A stretch of DNA of 64,000 bases. It comes from Bacteroidetes bacterium MedPE-SWsnd-G1 (GTDB lineage: Bacteria; Bacteroidota; Bacteroidia; Flavobacteriales; Flavobacteriaceae). Positions 39,506 to 50,643 of this stretch are shown here, piece by piece (positions within the stretch are counted from its first letter, which is position 1; every line of letters begins with the position of its first letter). The stretch lies in contig MPDD01000012.1 of the NCBI GenBank assembly GCA_001874265.1, forward strand, positions 1 through 64,000, read 5' to 3'. Position numbers and translations under genes: made by a program. Below the pieces are notes generated by a model, which saw nothing but the letters and a program-made list of their open reading frames with translations, had not been told where the DNA came from and ran no database searches.

Positions 39506-41959
39506 TTAAATTAAAGCAGGGTATGCTTTAGGATTCGCTTCGTGCATAATTTTATATGCGGCTTCAAAGATGTCGTTTTCATTTGGTTTAGAATAATAGT
39601 CACCATCAGTACCATAAGCAGGTCTGTGAGCCTTAGCACTTAAGGTTGCCGGTTTAGCATCTAAGTATTCGTATCCATTCTGGTTTTCGAGTACTTCTTG
39701 CAGGATATATGCAGAACCTCCACCTGGAACATCCTCGTCAACAATCAATAACCGGTTAGTTTTTTGTAAACTTTTAACAATATCATGTTTAATGTCAAAT
39801 GGTAAGAGAGATTGTACATCAATTACTTCAACATTTATATTTACATGTAACAAATCTTTCGCTACTTGTTCTACAATGCGTAAAGTAGATCCGTAAGAAA
39901 CTATAGTAATATCATCTCCTTCTTTTAACGTTTCTACAACTCCAAGCGGAGTAGTAAATTCTCCAAGATTGGTTGGCAACTCTTCTTTTAGTCGATATCC
40001 ATTTAAACATTCAATTACTACTGCAGGTTCATTAGCTTGTAAGAGCGTATTATAAAAGCCTGCCGCTTTTGTCATGTTTCTAGGGACCAATAAGTGTATG
40101 CCTCTAAATGCACCAAGCATCATAGCCATTGGTGATCCAGAATGCCAAATTCCTTCAAGTCTATGTCCTCTAGTTCTAATAATTACAGGAGCAACTTGTT
40201 GGCCAAAAGTTCTATAACGCAAGGTTGCAATATCATCACTCATTATTTGGAGTGCATAGATTAGATAATCTAAATACTGAATTTCTACAATTGGTCGAAG
40301 TCCTCTTAAAGAAAGACCAATACCTTGTCCCATTATTGATGCTTCTCTAATACCAGTATCTGCAATCCGAATCGCTCCAAACTTTTCTTGTAATCCTTCT
40401 AAACCTTGATTTACATCTCCAATAAACCCAACATCTTCTCCGAAGGTCATTAATTGAGGATATTTATTGAATAAGGCGTCAAAATTATCACGAATTACAA
40501 TTCTTGCATCGACATGGTTAGACGTTTCACTATAAGAAGGTTGAATGCCTTCAATTGCCGTCGTAGCATTTAAACTGTCATCGTATAATTCAGAACTATA
40601 TTTTTCTTGAATGTTGCGTTGCTTCGTTTTTAACCAATGTAAAAACTGATTTTTCTCATCAGAAGTATCATTGGCTAAGAATGGTAAAGCTTTTCTAAGA
40701 AGCGTAAAAATATCTTTTCTTAAAGGCTCATGTAATGATTTTAAATCATTTACGGTTTTTTGTAAAAACTGTTTGTTAGAACTTTTAAACGCTGCTTTTT
40801 CTAAATAAGGTATTGCTTCATGTAAATCTGCATAGATGGATTCCGTATAAGATTTCCAAGCGTTTCTTTTTGCAATACTCACTTCTTTTTTAGCTGCTTT
40901 TTCAATAGCAATTAAATCGTCTTCTGAGTCTATAAATCTTAAGATTTCTCCATTCGATTCCAATTCAAAATCAAGAATCCATTCGCGCATTTTTAAATTA
41001 CAATCGTGGTCTCTTTCCCATTGCAAGCGTTCTTTAGATTTATAACGCTCATGAGACCCAGAGGTCGAATGACCTTGTGGCTGTGTTACCTCTGTAACAT
41101 GAATTAAAGCAGGGACATGTTCTTTACGCGCTAATTCTGCAATTTTATTATAGGTGTCAATTAATTGTACGTAATCCCATCCCTTAACTGTTACTATTTC
41201 GTAACCTTTATTCTTAGAGTCTCTTTGAAATCCTTTTAAAACTTCAGAAATGTTTTCTTTTGTTGTGTGATGTTTTGCATGTACCGAAATACCATATTCG
41301 TCGTCCCAAACACTTATAACCATAGGAACTTGTAATACTCCTGCTGCATTAAACGTTTCAAAAAACAATCCTTCACTAGTGCTGGCGTTTCCAATAGTAC
41401 CCCAAGCAATTTCATTTCCTTTTTTAGAAAAGTTCTTACTGTGTTCTTTTACGGTATCTAATTCTCTATAAACTTTAGAAGCTTGTGCTAAACCGAGCAG
41501 TCTTGGCATTTGACCAGCGGTTGAAGATATATCGGCAGAAGTATTGTATTGTTCTGTAAGATTGTTCCATGTGCCATCGGGCTTTATGCTTTGAGTTGCA
41601 AAATGTCCTCCCATTTGTCTTCCAGCTGAAAAAGGTTCAGCATTTACATCAGGATGTGCATACAGGCCAGCAAAAAACTGTTGTGGTGTTAATTCACCCA
41701 GAGCAAACATAAAAGTTTGATCTCTATAATAGCCAGATCTGAAGTCCCCTTTTTTAAAGGCTTTGGCCATAGCTAATTGCGGAATTTCTTTTCCGTCACC
41801 AAATATTCCAAATTTTGCTTTTCCGGTCAACACCTCTTTTCTCCCTAGCAAACTACATTCTCTACTCAATACTGCAATCCGATAATCATTTAAGATTTCT
41901 TCTCTAAATTGCTGGAATGAAAGTTGTTCGGTGTTTTTAGAAGTTTTTTCAGAGACCAT
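39506..41959 (-). CDS. Thiamine-diphosphate-dependent dehydrogenase, E1 alpha-beta fusion (2-oxoisovalerate dehydrogenase-like)
   Basis: E1-alpha-like N-terminus and E1-beta-like C-terminus (MTFGEDVGFIGDVNQGL ... DEDVPGGGSAYI) in one 817-aa ORF. Confidence 0.92.
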   Translation of the reverse strand: MVSEKTSKNTEQLSFQQFREEILNDYRIAVLSRECSLLGRKEVLTGKAKFGIFGDGKEIPQLAMAKAFKKGDFRSGYYRDQTFMFALGELTPQQFFAGLYAHPDVNAEPFSAGRQMGGHFATQSIKPDGTWNNLTEQYNTSADISSTAGQMPRLLGLAQASKVYRELDTVKEHSKNFSKKGNEIAWGTIGNASTSEGLFFETFNAAGVLQVPMVISVWDDEYGISVHAKHHTTKENISEVLKGFQRDSKNKGYEIVTVKGWDYVQLIDTYNKIAELARKEHVPALIHVTEVTQPQGHSTSGSHERYKSKERLQWERDHDCNLKMREWILDFELESNGEILRFIDSEDDLIAIEKAAKKEVSIAKRNAWKSYTESIYADLHEAIPYLEKAAFKSSNKQFLQKTVNDLKSLHEPLRKDIFTLLRKALPFLANDTSDEKNQFLHWLKTKQRNIQEKYSSELYDDSLNATTAIEGIQPSYSETSNHVDARIVIRDNFDALFNKYPQLMTFGEDVGFIGDVNQGLEGLQEKFGAIRIADTGIREASIMGQGIGLSLRGLRPIVEIQYLDYLIYALQIMSDDIATLRYRTFGQQVAPVIIRTRGHRLEGIWHSGSPMAMMLGAFRGIHLLVPRNMTKAAGFYNTLLQANEPAVVIECLNGYRLKEELPTNLGEFTTPLGVVETLKEGDDITIVSYGSTLRIVEQVAKDLLHVNINVEVIDVQSLLPFDIKHDIVKSLQKTNRLLIVDEDVPGGGSAYILQEVLENQNGYEYLDAKPATLSAKAHRPAYGTDGDYYSKPNENDIFEAAYKIMHEANPKAYPALI

Positions 41960-42037
41960 GGGATGATTTTATGGACTGCAAATTTAAGAATATTTAATGA
42001 ATTATCAAAATGAGGCGTATTATTTAAATTATTTTCA

Positions 42038-44854
42038 CTAAAAAAAGCCTCTTCTAGCGAAATTAATAATTTTTTTAGGATTTATTGATAATACGAATCT
42101 TATCCTTGTTGGATAGGCCTCTTGAGTGATTTCCCAACCATTATTGGAATACACTGGAAAATAGACTTCTAGGATTTCATGTACAAAATTTAACCGTATT
42201 CCATTCTCATAGGCAAAAAATGTGGACTCATTTTTACTTTTCAATAAAGCCACATCATTGTACACCTCAATCCATCGCCATAATCCAATACTAGAGTTAA
42301 AGGAAACCATCCATTGATTTGCAAAGTTTTTTTCAACATGTGATTTAAAACCTCCTTCACTAGTAATGTACTGTTGGCTAAAAAAACCAGATTCTTCTGA
42401 ACGACCGAAGAAATTTAATCGGAAGAGGTAATCGTTTTGCTTAGATAAACCATAACTAAAAAAGTCAGATTCAGTTTTGTTACGTAAAAATACACCTGCA
42501 AACAATCTAAAATCAAATTGTCTTAAGTTATCCGTTAATCTTCGATATCTGAGATCGTATGATAGTTTGGTAAAATCACTTTCAAATTCCAAATTTGTGG
42601 CATGTCTAAAATCTTCAATAAGTGCAGGTTTCGAATACACATAACTCAAACTGAAAATGTTGTATTTATACTCTTCTGGGTTTGGTGCTATCTCATTAGG
42701 ATCAATATCTCTTTGTATCGCCGATAAACTAGCAATTAATGCGCTACCTCCAACATCTCTTAAACTCTTTCGTTTAAAATTAAGAACTGCATAGGGTGAG
42801 AATGTTTGATATGACAAATCGGTATCGTAGTGGAAATAACTACCGGCAAAACCCAATTGTAGTCTGTCTATAACTGTTTCCTCAGGTGTATATTCATAAA
42901 GCAAAGAAAATGAACCAGTTAAACTTTGAGATTTTATTCCATAAAAAGGTTGAAGCCTGTAAGAGAATGGTTTGTTTAATAGTGATTTGTTTGAGAAGTT
43001 TAACCCAATTTGCAAACCATCATAGTAGTTGTATTTTCCCTTGGCATCATAAAAGATTTGATTGTAATATGGGTTTTCAATATCCTTAAATAATTTAAAT
43101 TTAACTGGGCGGTCGAATAGTCTTTTTTTAACACTCTTCCAGTTGTCTCTTAGGTTTAATTCTGGATACTTAAACTCATAATTTAATGCGAGTCTATCAA
43201 TGCTGTCTTTAGGTATTCTTACAGTGGCCGTAGAGTCTATATTTGAATACCATTTTTTATATTTAATTTCGTTATTGTTGACACCATAAAGCATTACTGG
43301 AACTGTAATGTTTCGCTTGTTTTTTATCACTACATCGATAGAATCTCCTACGACGTTAATCTTTTTGATGGTATAGTCTATTTTCTTTTTTGATTGTACA
43401 TAGTCTCCAAAAAACCATGAAAGATCTTTACCTGTGCTATTAATCAAGTTGTTTTTAAACGATTTACTTGAACTATTTTTGAGAACATTCTCATTATAAA
43501 ATTCTTTTATGTTTTCTGAAATAAGATCTTTACCTATATAGGCATCTAAGTATTCTAGCCCAAGACCTGCTTTGTATTTGTTTACAAGTTTACGATTGAA
43601 ATTAGAAAGGGAATCGGCACTTTTGCTCAATGCTTGATCTACATTTTTTCGGGCAGCGAATTGATATACAAAAGGGTATTTATCATTAAAATCTAGTTTG
43701 GCCAAATTAAAAGTTCTGATACCCCACACTTTTGATATGTTTCCAATAGCCTTTATTTCTGGGTAATAGGTTTCAACATATTTCATCATTAAATAATGCT
43801 GAATTCCATCTGCTAGCCACATATCTTCTCTACGATTTATTAATAACGTATTGTCTATATATGTTTTAGATAAAATTTTAAACATTTTAATGTCCCATTC
43901 AAAAGCATCAGAAAAAGGTTGAATAAAAGAAGGTAGTTGGTTTAATCCATATACTGGATTTTTTAAATAAGCAATCCTGTCAACAAATAGTTTTTTATGA
44001 GGGTATTTTCCGAGTTGCTCTTCTAAAAACGCCATTTCTCTCCCTAATATATCGCGTCTAACATTTAGATCTAAATTTACCGACTTCATATTAGATTCTA
44101 TGATAACATTGTCCGTTTCGTAATTGGTATAATCAACTATTGGACTGATCGATAGTTCTATATCTACACGTTTTTTTCCTTTTAAATGATAAATTCTATC
44201 ATTATTATTTGTTTCGGTAGTACCGATTAAACTAGAGCTTAATCTGTAAAACTTCGGAACGGCAATTTTGATGTCATAATCTGCAATATCCATATACAAA
44301 TCATCCATGTTTAAATTGCTCATTAACTCCCATTTATCCGTATAATTTGCAGGAACTAGATACCAATATCTTAAATTAAAAAATTCTCGATTTCGGCCAT
44401 AGCTGGTATACTTATCAGATGGGATTCTAACTGTGTAGGTAAGATTTAACTGAGTTGAACCCCTAGGTTGAATTGTTTCATTAAGTGGAATTGCAATTAT
44501 ATCAGCAATTCCATTATATTCAATAAAATTGATTGATTGAAAATCAATTGAAATGTTTTTTATGGTTGTTTCTCCACGGTGTTTGTCTTTTGCAAAATAT
44601 AGTGTTTTGTTATAATCTTCAATTAGTCTTTTTGCCAGTGGTGTTTCATTATCTCTATACCCATTCATCCAATTATGAAGGAAAATTGTATCTAATGGTT
44701 TTTCAGAGTTATTATTAAAAATAATTTGCTGTTGTATATGAAGAGCGTAATTTTCAATATCTAAAGATGCATCAATCTTTATTTCATTGGTTTGTGCTTG
44801 GATAAAAAACGTCCAAAGCAATAGAAAACCGACAAGAATTTTTTGAATCTTCAC
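42038..44854 (-). CDS. M1 aminopeptidase-like protein (apparently zinc-site-less) fused to predicted outer-membrane beta-barrel
   Basis: Signal peptide; M1-like domain with MWLADGIQHYLMMKY; barrel-like aromatic/alternating C-terminal third ending in F; no HExxH found. Confidence 0.7.
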   Translation of the reverse strand: MKIQKILVGFLLLWTFFIQAQTNEIKIDASLDIENYALHIQQQIIFNNNSEKPLDTIFLHNWMNGYRDNETPLAKRLIEDYNKTLYFAKDKHRGETTIKNISIDFQSINFIEYNGIADIIAIPLNETIQPRGSTQLNLTYTVRIPSDKYTSYGRNREFFNLRYWYLVPANYTDKWELMSNLNMDDLYMDIADYDIKIAVPKFYRLSSSLIGTTETNNNDRIYHLKGKKRVDIELSISPIVDYTNYETDNVIIESNMKSVNLDLNVRRDILGREMAFLEEQLGKYPHKKLFVDRIAYLKNPVYGLNQLPSFIQPFSDAFEWDIKMFKILSKTYIDNTLLINRREDMWLADGIQHYLMMKYVETYYPEIKAIGNISKVWGIRTFNLAKLDFNDKYPFVYQFAARKNVDQALSKSADSLSNFNRKLVNKYKAGLGLEYLDAYIGKDLISENIKEFYNENVLKNSSSKSFKNNLINSTGKDLSWFFGDYVQSKKKIDYTIKKINVVGDSIDVVIKNKRNITVPVMLYGVNNNEIKYKKWYSNIDSTATVRIPKDSIDRLALNYEFKYPELNLRDNWKSVKKRLFDRPVKFKLFKDIENPYYNQIFYDAKGKYNYYDGLQIGLNFSNKSLLNKPFSYRLQPFYGIKSQSLTGSFSLLYEYTPEETVIDRLQLGFAGSYFHYDTDLSYQTFSPYAVLNFKRKSLRDVGGSALIASLSAIQRDIDPNEIAPNPEEYKYNIFSLSYVYSKPALIEDFRHATNLEFESDFTKLSYDLRYRRLTDNLRQFDFRLFAGVFLRNKTESDFFSYGLSKQNDYLFRLNFFGRSEESGFFSQQYITSEGGFKSHVEKNFANQWMVSFNSSIGLWRWIEVYNDVALLKSKNESTFFAYENGIRLNFVHEILEVYFPVYSNNGWEITQEAYPTRIRFVLSINPKKIINFARRGFF

Positions 44855-44955
44855 AACAATTTGGTAGGATTAAATCTCTATAACTTACTAACGCATTAAA
44901 TGTACCGTTTTGGTATAAATAATGCGTTAAAATAAAGAAATTTATAAATTGAATT

Positions 44956-45675
44956 TTAAAAGTTTGGACTCAAACTATATTTTTTGTAGAATTCATTTAT
45001 CACATCAATTACTTCATCTTCGGTATCAACTAATGAAATAAGGTCTAAATCCGTTTCACTAATGCTGCTATATTTTTTGAGCAGCGTGTCTTTAACCCAG
45101 TCTAATAATCCACTCCAAAACTCGGTGCCAACTAATATAATAGGGAACGCGCCAATTTTTTTTGTTTGAATTAAAGTAAGTGCTTCAAACATTTCATCTA
45201 AGGTTCCGAAACCTCCTGGCATTACAACAAATCCTTGCGAGTATTTTACAAACATTACTTTACGAACAAAGAAATAATCGAAATCTAGATTTTTATCTTT
45301 ATCGATCCATGGATTGTCGTGTTGTTCAAATGGCAATTCAATATTTAATCCAACCGAAACACCTTTTCCTCTATGAGCACCTTTATTACCAGCCTCCATA
45401 ATTCCAGGTCCTCCACCGGTAACTACTCCATATCCATTTTGTGATAATTTATATGCGGTACGTTCTGCTAATTCGTAATATTCATGACCAGGTCGTAATC
45501 TGGCAGAACCAAAAATACTAACGCAAGGACCTATTTTACTAAGTTTTTCATAGCCCTCAACAAATTCTGCCATAATTTTAAAAATGGCCCAAGAATCATT
45601 GGTTTTAACTTCGTTCCATGTTTTGTGCTTGAATTTTTCTTTTATTTTTCTATCTTCATTTGGACTCATAATCAT
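44956..45675 (-). CDS. TIGR00730/LOG family Rossmann-fold protein
   Basis: VVTGGGPGIMEAGNKGA and VVMPGGFGTLDEMFEALT. Confidence 0.94.
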   Translation of the reverse strand: MIMSPNEDRKIKEKFKHKTWNEVKTNDSWAIFKIMAEFVEGYEKLSKIGPCVSIFGSARLRPGHEYYELAERTAYKLSQNGYGVVTGGGPGIMEAGNKGAHRGKGVSVGLNIELPFEQHDNPWIDKDKNLDFDYFFVRKVMFVKYSQGFVVMPGGFGTLDEMFEALTLIQTKKIGAFPIILVGTEFWSGLLDWVKDTLLKKYSSISETDLDLISLVDTEDEVIDVINEFYKKYSLSPNF

Positions 45676-45709
45676 TTATTTTTTTGCAATTTCTAAAAAA
45701 GTGAGCCTG

Positions 45710-48535
45710 CTAAGATAGTTCTTTTATTAGGAATTTAGAGGTGTAACTTTTTTTGTTTTTAACAATTGATTCTGGGGTTCCAGTGCATAGAATTTCGCCT
45801 CCTTTTTTACCGCCTTCGAGTCCTATATCAATAATATGATCTGCGAGTTTTATAACATCCATATTATGCTCAATTACCAATACTGTATTTCCTTTATCGG
45901 TAAGTTTATTCAATACTTCCATTAGTACGCGAATATCTTCAAAATGTAAGCCAGTAGTGGGTTCGTCTAAAATATAGAATGTATTTCCAGTATCTCTTTT
46001 GGAAAGTTCAGACGCTAATTTTATTCGTTGTGCTTCACCACCAGATAATGTTGTAGACTGTTGCCCTAAAGTGATATAACCCAAACCAACATCTTTGATT
46101 GTCTTTAATTTCTTGTAAATCTTCGGGTATTTTTCGAAGAAATCAGCCGATTCATTTATGGTCATATTTAGAACATCAGATATAGATTTTCCTTTATGCC
46201 TAATCTCTAAGGTTTCTCTGTTAAATCTTTTTCCTTGACATGTTTCGCATTCAACTTCTACATCTGGTAAAAAATTCATTTCAATAATCCTAACACCACC
46301 TCCTTGGCAAGTTTCACAACGACCGCCCTTGACATTAAAAGAAAAACGACCAGGTTTATAACCTCTAATCTGAGATTCAGGAATCTTTGTAAAAATACTT
46401 CTAATATCACTAAAAACACCCGTATATGTTGCAGGGTTAGATCGAGGCGTTCTTCCTATAGGAGATTGATCTATGGCAATAATTTTATCTATATGCTCTA
46501 GACCTTTTATGGATTTATAAGGCATCGGTTTTTTTACACCGCGGTAAACATGATGATTTAAAATAGGGTAGAGGGTTCCGTTTATTAAGGTTGATTTTCC
46601 ACTTCCAGATACCCCTGTTACACAGATTAATTTACCAAGAGGGAATTCGGCTGTAACATTTTTTAAATTATTACCACTTGCTCCTTTTAGAACTATTTTA
46701 TTGCCATTTCCTTTTCTTCGTTGCTTTGGAATTTCTATTTTTTTTCGCTCGGTTAAATAGTCAGATGTTAGTGTTTTATGCAACTTTAATTCTTCGAAAG
46801 AACCTTCACTCACAATTTCACCGCCATGTCTGCCGGCACCAGGACCAATATCTAAAACATAATCAGCTTTTTCAATCATGTCCTTATCATGTTCAACGAC
46901 TAATACCGAATTGCCAACATCTCTTAACTTAACCAAAGAATCGATTAATTTTTGATTATCTCGTTGATGAAGTCCGATACTAGGTTCGTCCAAAATATAT
47001 AGAACTCCAACTAATTGAGATCCTATTTGAGTGGCTAATCTAATTCGTTGTGCTTCTCCGCCAGATAGTGATTTCGAAGTTCTGTCAATGGTTAGATAAT
47101 CCAATCCAACATCCACTAAAAACTGAATACGTGTTCGTATCTCTTTTATTATTTCTGAACCAATTGTTAATTGACGTTCTGTTAGATTTTGTGAAATATC
47201 TTTGAACCAATTTGCCATTTCAATCACATCCATTTGTGCTAAGTCGGCAATGTTATTACCATCTATTTTAAAATGAAGCGCTTCTTTTTTAAGGCGTTTA
47301 CCATGGCAGGTTGTGCAATTAACTTCATTCATAAAACCTTTAGCCCATCTTTTAATAGAAGTAGATTCAGAAGTATTGTATTGGCTTTGAATAAAATTGA
47401 TGATTCCTTCAAAGTCTATTTCATAATTTCGGGTTATCCCCATGGTTTTTGAGGCAACCTTAAATTTCTCGTTTCCTCCATTCAAAATAATATCTAAAGC
47501 TTCTTTAGGAATTTTGGATATAGGATCTGTTAATTTAAAATTATAACGTTCTCCAATTAATTCTAATTGTTTAAAAATCCAACTGCTTTTTTGTTCACCA
47601 ATTGGCGCAATTGCTCCATTCTTAATAGACATAGAATTATCCGGAATAATCTTGGTCTCGTTAACAATGTTTATTTTTCCTAATCCATTACAAGTTTGGC
47701 AAGCCCCTTTAGGCGAGTTGAATGAGAAAGTATTTGGTTCAGGATTTTGATAGGCAATTCCCGTTGTTGGACACATCAATTCTCTACTAAAGTAGCGAGG
47801 TTTTTCAGCGTCATGCTCTAACACCATCATTACATTGTTTCCAGAGTATAATGCTGTTACAATAGATTCAGATAAACGTTTTTCGATGGATTCATTTATT
47901 TGTAAACGATCAATTACAATTTCAATATCATGGTTTTTGTAACGGTCTAATCGCATTCCTTTTTCGATGTCTACAATCTCGCCATCAACACGAACCTTTA
48001 CAAAACCTTGCTTGGCAATTTGCTCAAATAACTCTCTATAATGCCCTTTTCTAGATTTTACTACCGGGGCAAGGATATTTACTCTTTTTCCATCAAAATC
48101 ATTTAAAATAAGTTGGCGAATATGCTCATCGCTATAACTCACCATTTTTTCTCCAGTATTGTATGAATATGCATCTGATGCTCTGGCAAAGAGTAATCGC
48201 ATAAAATCATAGATTTCGGTTACGGTTCCTACCGTTGATCTAGGGCTTTTATTTGTTGTTTTCTGTTCAATAGCAATTACAGGAGATAAACCGTCAATTT
48301 TGTCAACATCCGGTCGTTCTAATCCGCCTAAGAATTGACGTGCATATGCAGAAAAAGTTTCTATATATCTTCGTTGTCCTTCAGCATAGATAGTATCAAA
48401 GGCTAATGAGGATTTTCCACTACCACTTAGACCGGTTATAACCACCAATTTTTCACGTGGTATACGAACATCAATATTCTTTAAGTTGTGAACCCTCGCT
48501 CCTAAAACATCTATATATTCTTGCTGATTTTTCAT
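45710..48535 (-). CDS. uvrA: Excinuclease ABC subunit UvrA
   Basis: [23 protein letters not shown]; zinc-finger CxxC pairs; two LSGGEAQRI signatures. Confidence 0.98.
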   Translation of the reverse strand: MKNQQEYIDVLGARVHNLKNIDVRIPREKLVVITGLSGSGKSSLAFDTIYAEGQRRYIETFSAYARQFLGGLERPDVDKIDGLSPVIAIEQKTTNKSPRSTVGTVTEIYDFMRLLFARASDAYSYNTGEKMVSYSDEHIRQLILNDFDGKRVNILAPVVKSRKGHYRELFEQIAKQGFVKVRVDGEIVDIEKGMRLDRYKNHDIEIVIDRLQINESIEKRLSESIVTALYSGNNVMMVLEHDAEKPRYFSRELMCPTTGIAYQNPEPNTFSFNSPKGACQTCNGLGKINIVNETKIIPDNSMSIKNGAIAPIGEQKSSWIFKQLELIGERYNFKLTDPISKIPKEALDIILNGGNEKFKVASKTMGITRNYEIDFEGIINFIQSQYNTSESTSIKRWAKGFMNEVNCTTCHGKRLKKEALHFKIDGNNIADLAQMDVIEMANWFKDISQNLTERQLTIGSEIIKEIRTRIQFLVDVGLDYLTIDRTSKSLSGGEAQRIRLATQIGSQLVGVLYILDEPSIGLHQRDNQKLIDSLVKLRDVGNSVLVVEHDKDMIEKADYVLDIGPGAGRHGGEIVSEGSFEELKLHKTLTSDYLTERKKIEIPKQRRKGNGNKIVLKGASGNNLKNVTAEFPLGKLICVTGVSGSGKSTLINGTLYPILNHHVYRGVKKPMPYKSIKGLEHIDKIIAIDQSPIGRTPRSNPATYTGVFSDIRSIFTKIPESQIRGYKPGRFSFNVKGGRCETCQGGGVRIIEMNFLPDVEVECETCQGKRFNRETLEIRHKGKSISDVLNMTINESADFFEKYPKIYKKLKTIKDVGLGYITLGQQSTTLSGGEAQRIKLASELSKRDTGNTFYILDEPTTGLHFEDIRVLMEVLNKLTDKGNTVLVIEHNMDVIKLADHIIDIGLEGGKKGGEILCTGTPESIVKNKKSYTSKFLIKELS

Positions 48536-48689
48536 GTAAAATATTGGAAAAACGCAAAGTTACAGAAATGTTATTAGAAAATTATATAATGTGAGTTTAT
48601 ACTTGTCAGTTACTTTTTGATAATTATTATAAATTCGATAGGCAATAGTGTTTTCACTTTACTATTTTTAGCACTTAAAATTTATTTAC

Positions 48690-50066
48690 ATGGAATTATT
48701 AGATAGTTGGATAGCATCGTTTGCTTCTTTTGTATGGGGATTGCCCTTATTAGTGTTGTTAATAGGAGGAGGGTTGTATCTTTTAATTCTGTCAAAATTT
48801 TTGCCTTTTCGCTATTTAGGACACGCTATCCAAGTATTACGTGGAAAGTATGATGACCCTAATGATCCTGGACAAATTAGTCATTTTCAGGCCTTAGCAA
48901 CTGCTTTATCTGCTACTGTAGGTATGGGTAATATTGCTGGAGTTGCAGTAGCAATATCAATTGGTGGTCCTGGGGCAGTATTTTGGATGTGGATTAGTGC
49001 AATTGTAGGGATGTCTACAAAATTTTTCACGTCTACACTGGCTATTATGTATCGAGGGAAAGATAGTGCAGGTGAACTACAAGGAGGACCGATGTATTTT
49101 ATAAGAGAAGGATTAGGGGCCAAATGGAAACCTTTAGCCGTTATGTTTAGTATTTGTGGTTTAATTGGAGCCTTTCCAATTTTTAATGTAAATCAACTAA
49201 CACAAGCTATTAATGATATTTTATTAAAACCAAATGGAGTAGATGTTGGCTTAGGTTCTAATATTATTATCGCGTTAATTCTTGTTGCGCTTACTTCTGT
49301 GGTTATTTTAGGAGGCTTGAAAAGAATAGGTAAAACGGCTTCTAGATTAGTACCATCTATGGTGGTGTTATATTTTGTGTTGGTCGTTATCATTTTGGTG
49401 GTAAATATGAATGAAGTTCCAAAATACTTTTTAATGATTTTTACAGATGCATTTGAAGCGAACCATATGAAAGGTGATGCTGTTTTTGGAGGAGTTTTAG
49501 GAGCATTAATTATCCATGGAATTCGAAGAGGAGCATTTTCTAATGAGGCCGGAATAGGAACAGCGCCAATGGCGCATGGAGCGGCAAAAACGGATGAGCC
49601 AGTAAGAGAAGGTTTAGTTGCAATGTTAGGCCCAGCAATTGATACACTCGTTGTATGTACTTTAACCGCTTTAGCAATTTTAGTAACTGGTGTTTGGCAA
49701 ACAACAGAAGCAAATGGAGTAAGTTTAACAGCTTCGGCGTTTAATAATGCCATTCCGTCGATTGGAAGTTATTTACTCTTGTTGTGCATTGCTATTTTTA
49801 GTATTTCTTCCTTGTTCTCCTATTCGTATTACGGAACAAAATGTATGTCGTACTTGTTTGGTGCAGATAAAAAACATTATTACAACTATTTTTACATCGC
49901 TAGTATCGTTATTGGAGCAACAACATCATTAAGTATGATGATTAATTTGATTGATGGCGTATTTGCATTAATGGCTATACCAACAATGACAGCGACTATT
50001 ATTTTAGCACCAAAGGTTGTTAAAGAGATTAAGAGTTATACTTCAAGATTGAAGTCAGGAAATTAA
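48690..50066 (+). CDS. Alanine/glycine:cation symporter family (AGCS)
   Basis: FQALATALSATVGMGNIAGVAVAI; RGAFSNEAGIGTAPMAHGAA. Confidence 0.95.
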   Translation: MELLDSWIASFASFVWGLPLLVLLIGGGLYLLILSKFLPFRYLGHAIQVLRGKYDDPNDPGQISHFQALATALSATVGMGNIAGVAVAISIGGPGAVFWMWISAIVGMSTKFFTSTLAIMYRGKDSAGELQGGPMYFIREGLGAKWKPLAVMFSICGLIGAFPIFNVNQLTQAINDILLKPNGVDVGLGSNIIIALILVALTSVVILGGLKRIGKTASRLVPSMVVLYFVLVVIILVVNMNEVPKYFLMIFTDAFEANHMKGDAVFGGVLGALIIHGIRRGAFSNEAGIGTAPMAHGAAKTDEPVREGLVAMLGPAIDTLVVCTLTALAILVTGVWQTTEANGVSLTASAFNNAIPSIGSYLLLLCIAIFSISSLFSYSYYGTKCMSYLFGADKKHYYNYFYIASIVIGATTSLSMMINLIDGVFALMAIPTMTATIILAPKVVKEIKSYTSRLKSGN

Positions 50067-50554
50067 TCAGTAGAAAAAGTAGTTTCTAGAAAAACTTTTT
50101 GCCATTCATCATTTACTAAAATGCCGACTTTATAGTTGTATTTTGTTTGGTTTACATATTCCCATAAATCGGTAACTATACTTTCACCATATTGGTAGGT
50201 GTAATAAATGTCATTTTCAATAAAGGTTATGTCGCCAGTAGTTACACCACCAAAAACATCAAATTCCCAAAATTTGTAGGTGCTAGAAGAGGTGTCATAC
50301 ATTCGTACACCATGGTTGCGATTTCCGTATTTTTCTTTAGTTTCATCTATAGACCCTTTCGTTTTTGAAATAATAATGGATTCATTTAAATCCAATGAAA
50401 AAGAAATTTCCTGCTTAAAAGGGCTGCCATCTCCCCAATTCCCATTTGCTTTCCAAACTTTGTTTACTAAATGTTTTAAAGGAGTTGTATTTACAGATTG
50501 AGAAAAACTCAAAAGAGGAATTAGGACAAATAAAAGTGAGAAATGAATTTTCAT
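50063..50554 (-). CDS. Hypothetical secreted protein
   Basis: Signal peptide MKIHFSLLFVLIPLLSFSQ; ATG at 50554 preferred; CAAAGATA (minus-strand TATCTTTG) at 50573-50580. Confidence 0.6.
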   Translation of the reverse strand: MKIHFSLLFVLIPLLSFSQSVNTTPLKHLVNKVWKANGNWGDGSPFKQEISFSLDLNESIIISKTKGSIDETKEKYGNRNHGVRMYDTSSSTYKFWEFDVFGGVTTGDITFIENDIYYTYQYGESIVTDLWEYVNQTKYNYKVGILVNDEWQKVFLETTFSTD

Positions 50555-50592
50555 GATATCAAATTTTATTCTCAAAGATAAGAATACAAAAC

Positions 50593-50624
50593 AAAAAAAA
50601 GGCTGCTCTTCAGAGCAGCCTTTT
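50593..50624 (-). terminator. Terminator hairpin for the DUF2911 gene
   Basis: aaaaggctgctct-tc-agagcagcctttt. Confidence 0.85.
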
Positions 50625-50643
50625 CATATATAATTCGTGTGAA

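Noticed and set aside
39506-41959. E1 alpha-beta fusion as a novel gene fusion
   Set aside because: Single-chain E1 alpha/beta dehydrogenases are, to my knowledge, common in Bacteroidota; not novel.
49193-49753. 186-aa minus-strand ORF opposite the AGCS symporter
   Set aside because: Shadow ORF: low-complexity Ala/Pro/Thr/Ile composition, entirely antisense to a well-supported AGCS gene, no recognisable domain.
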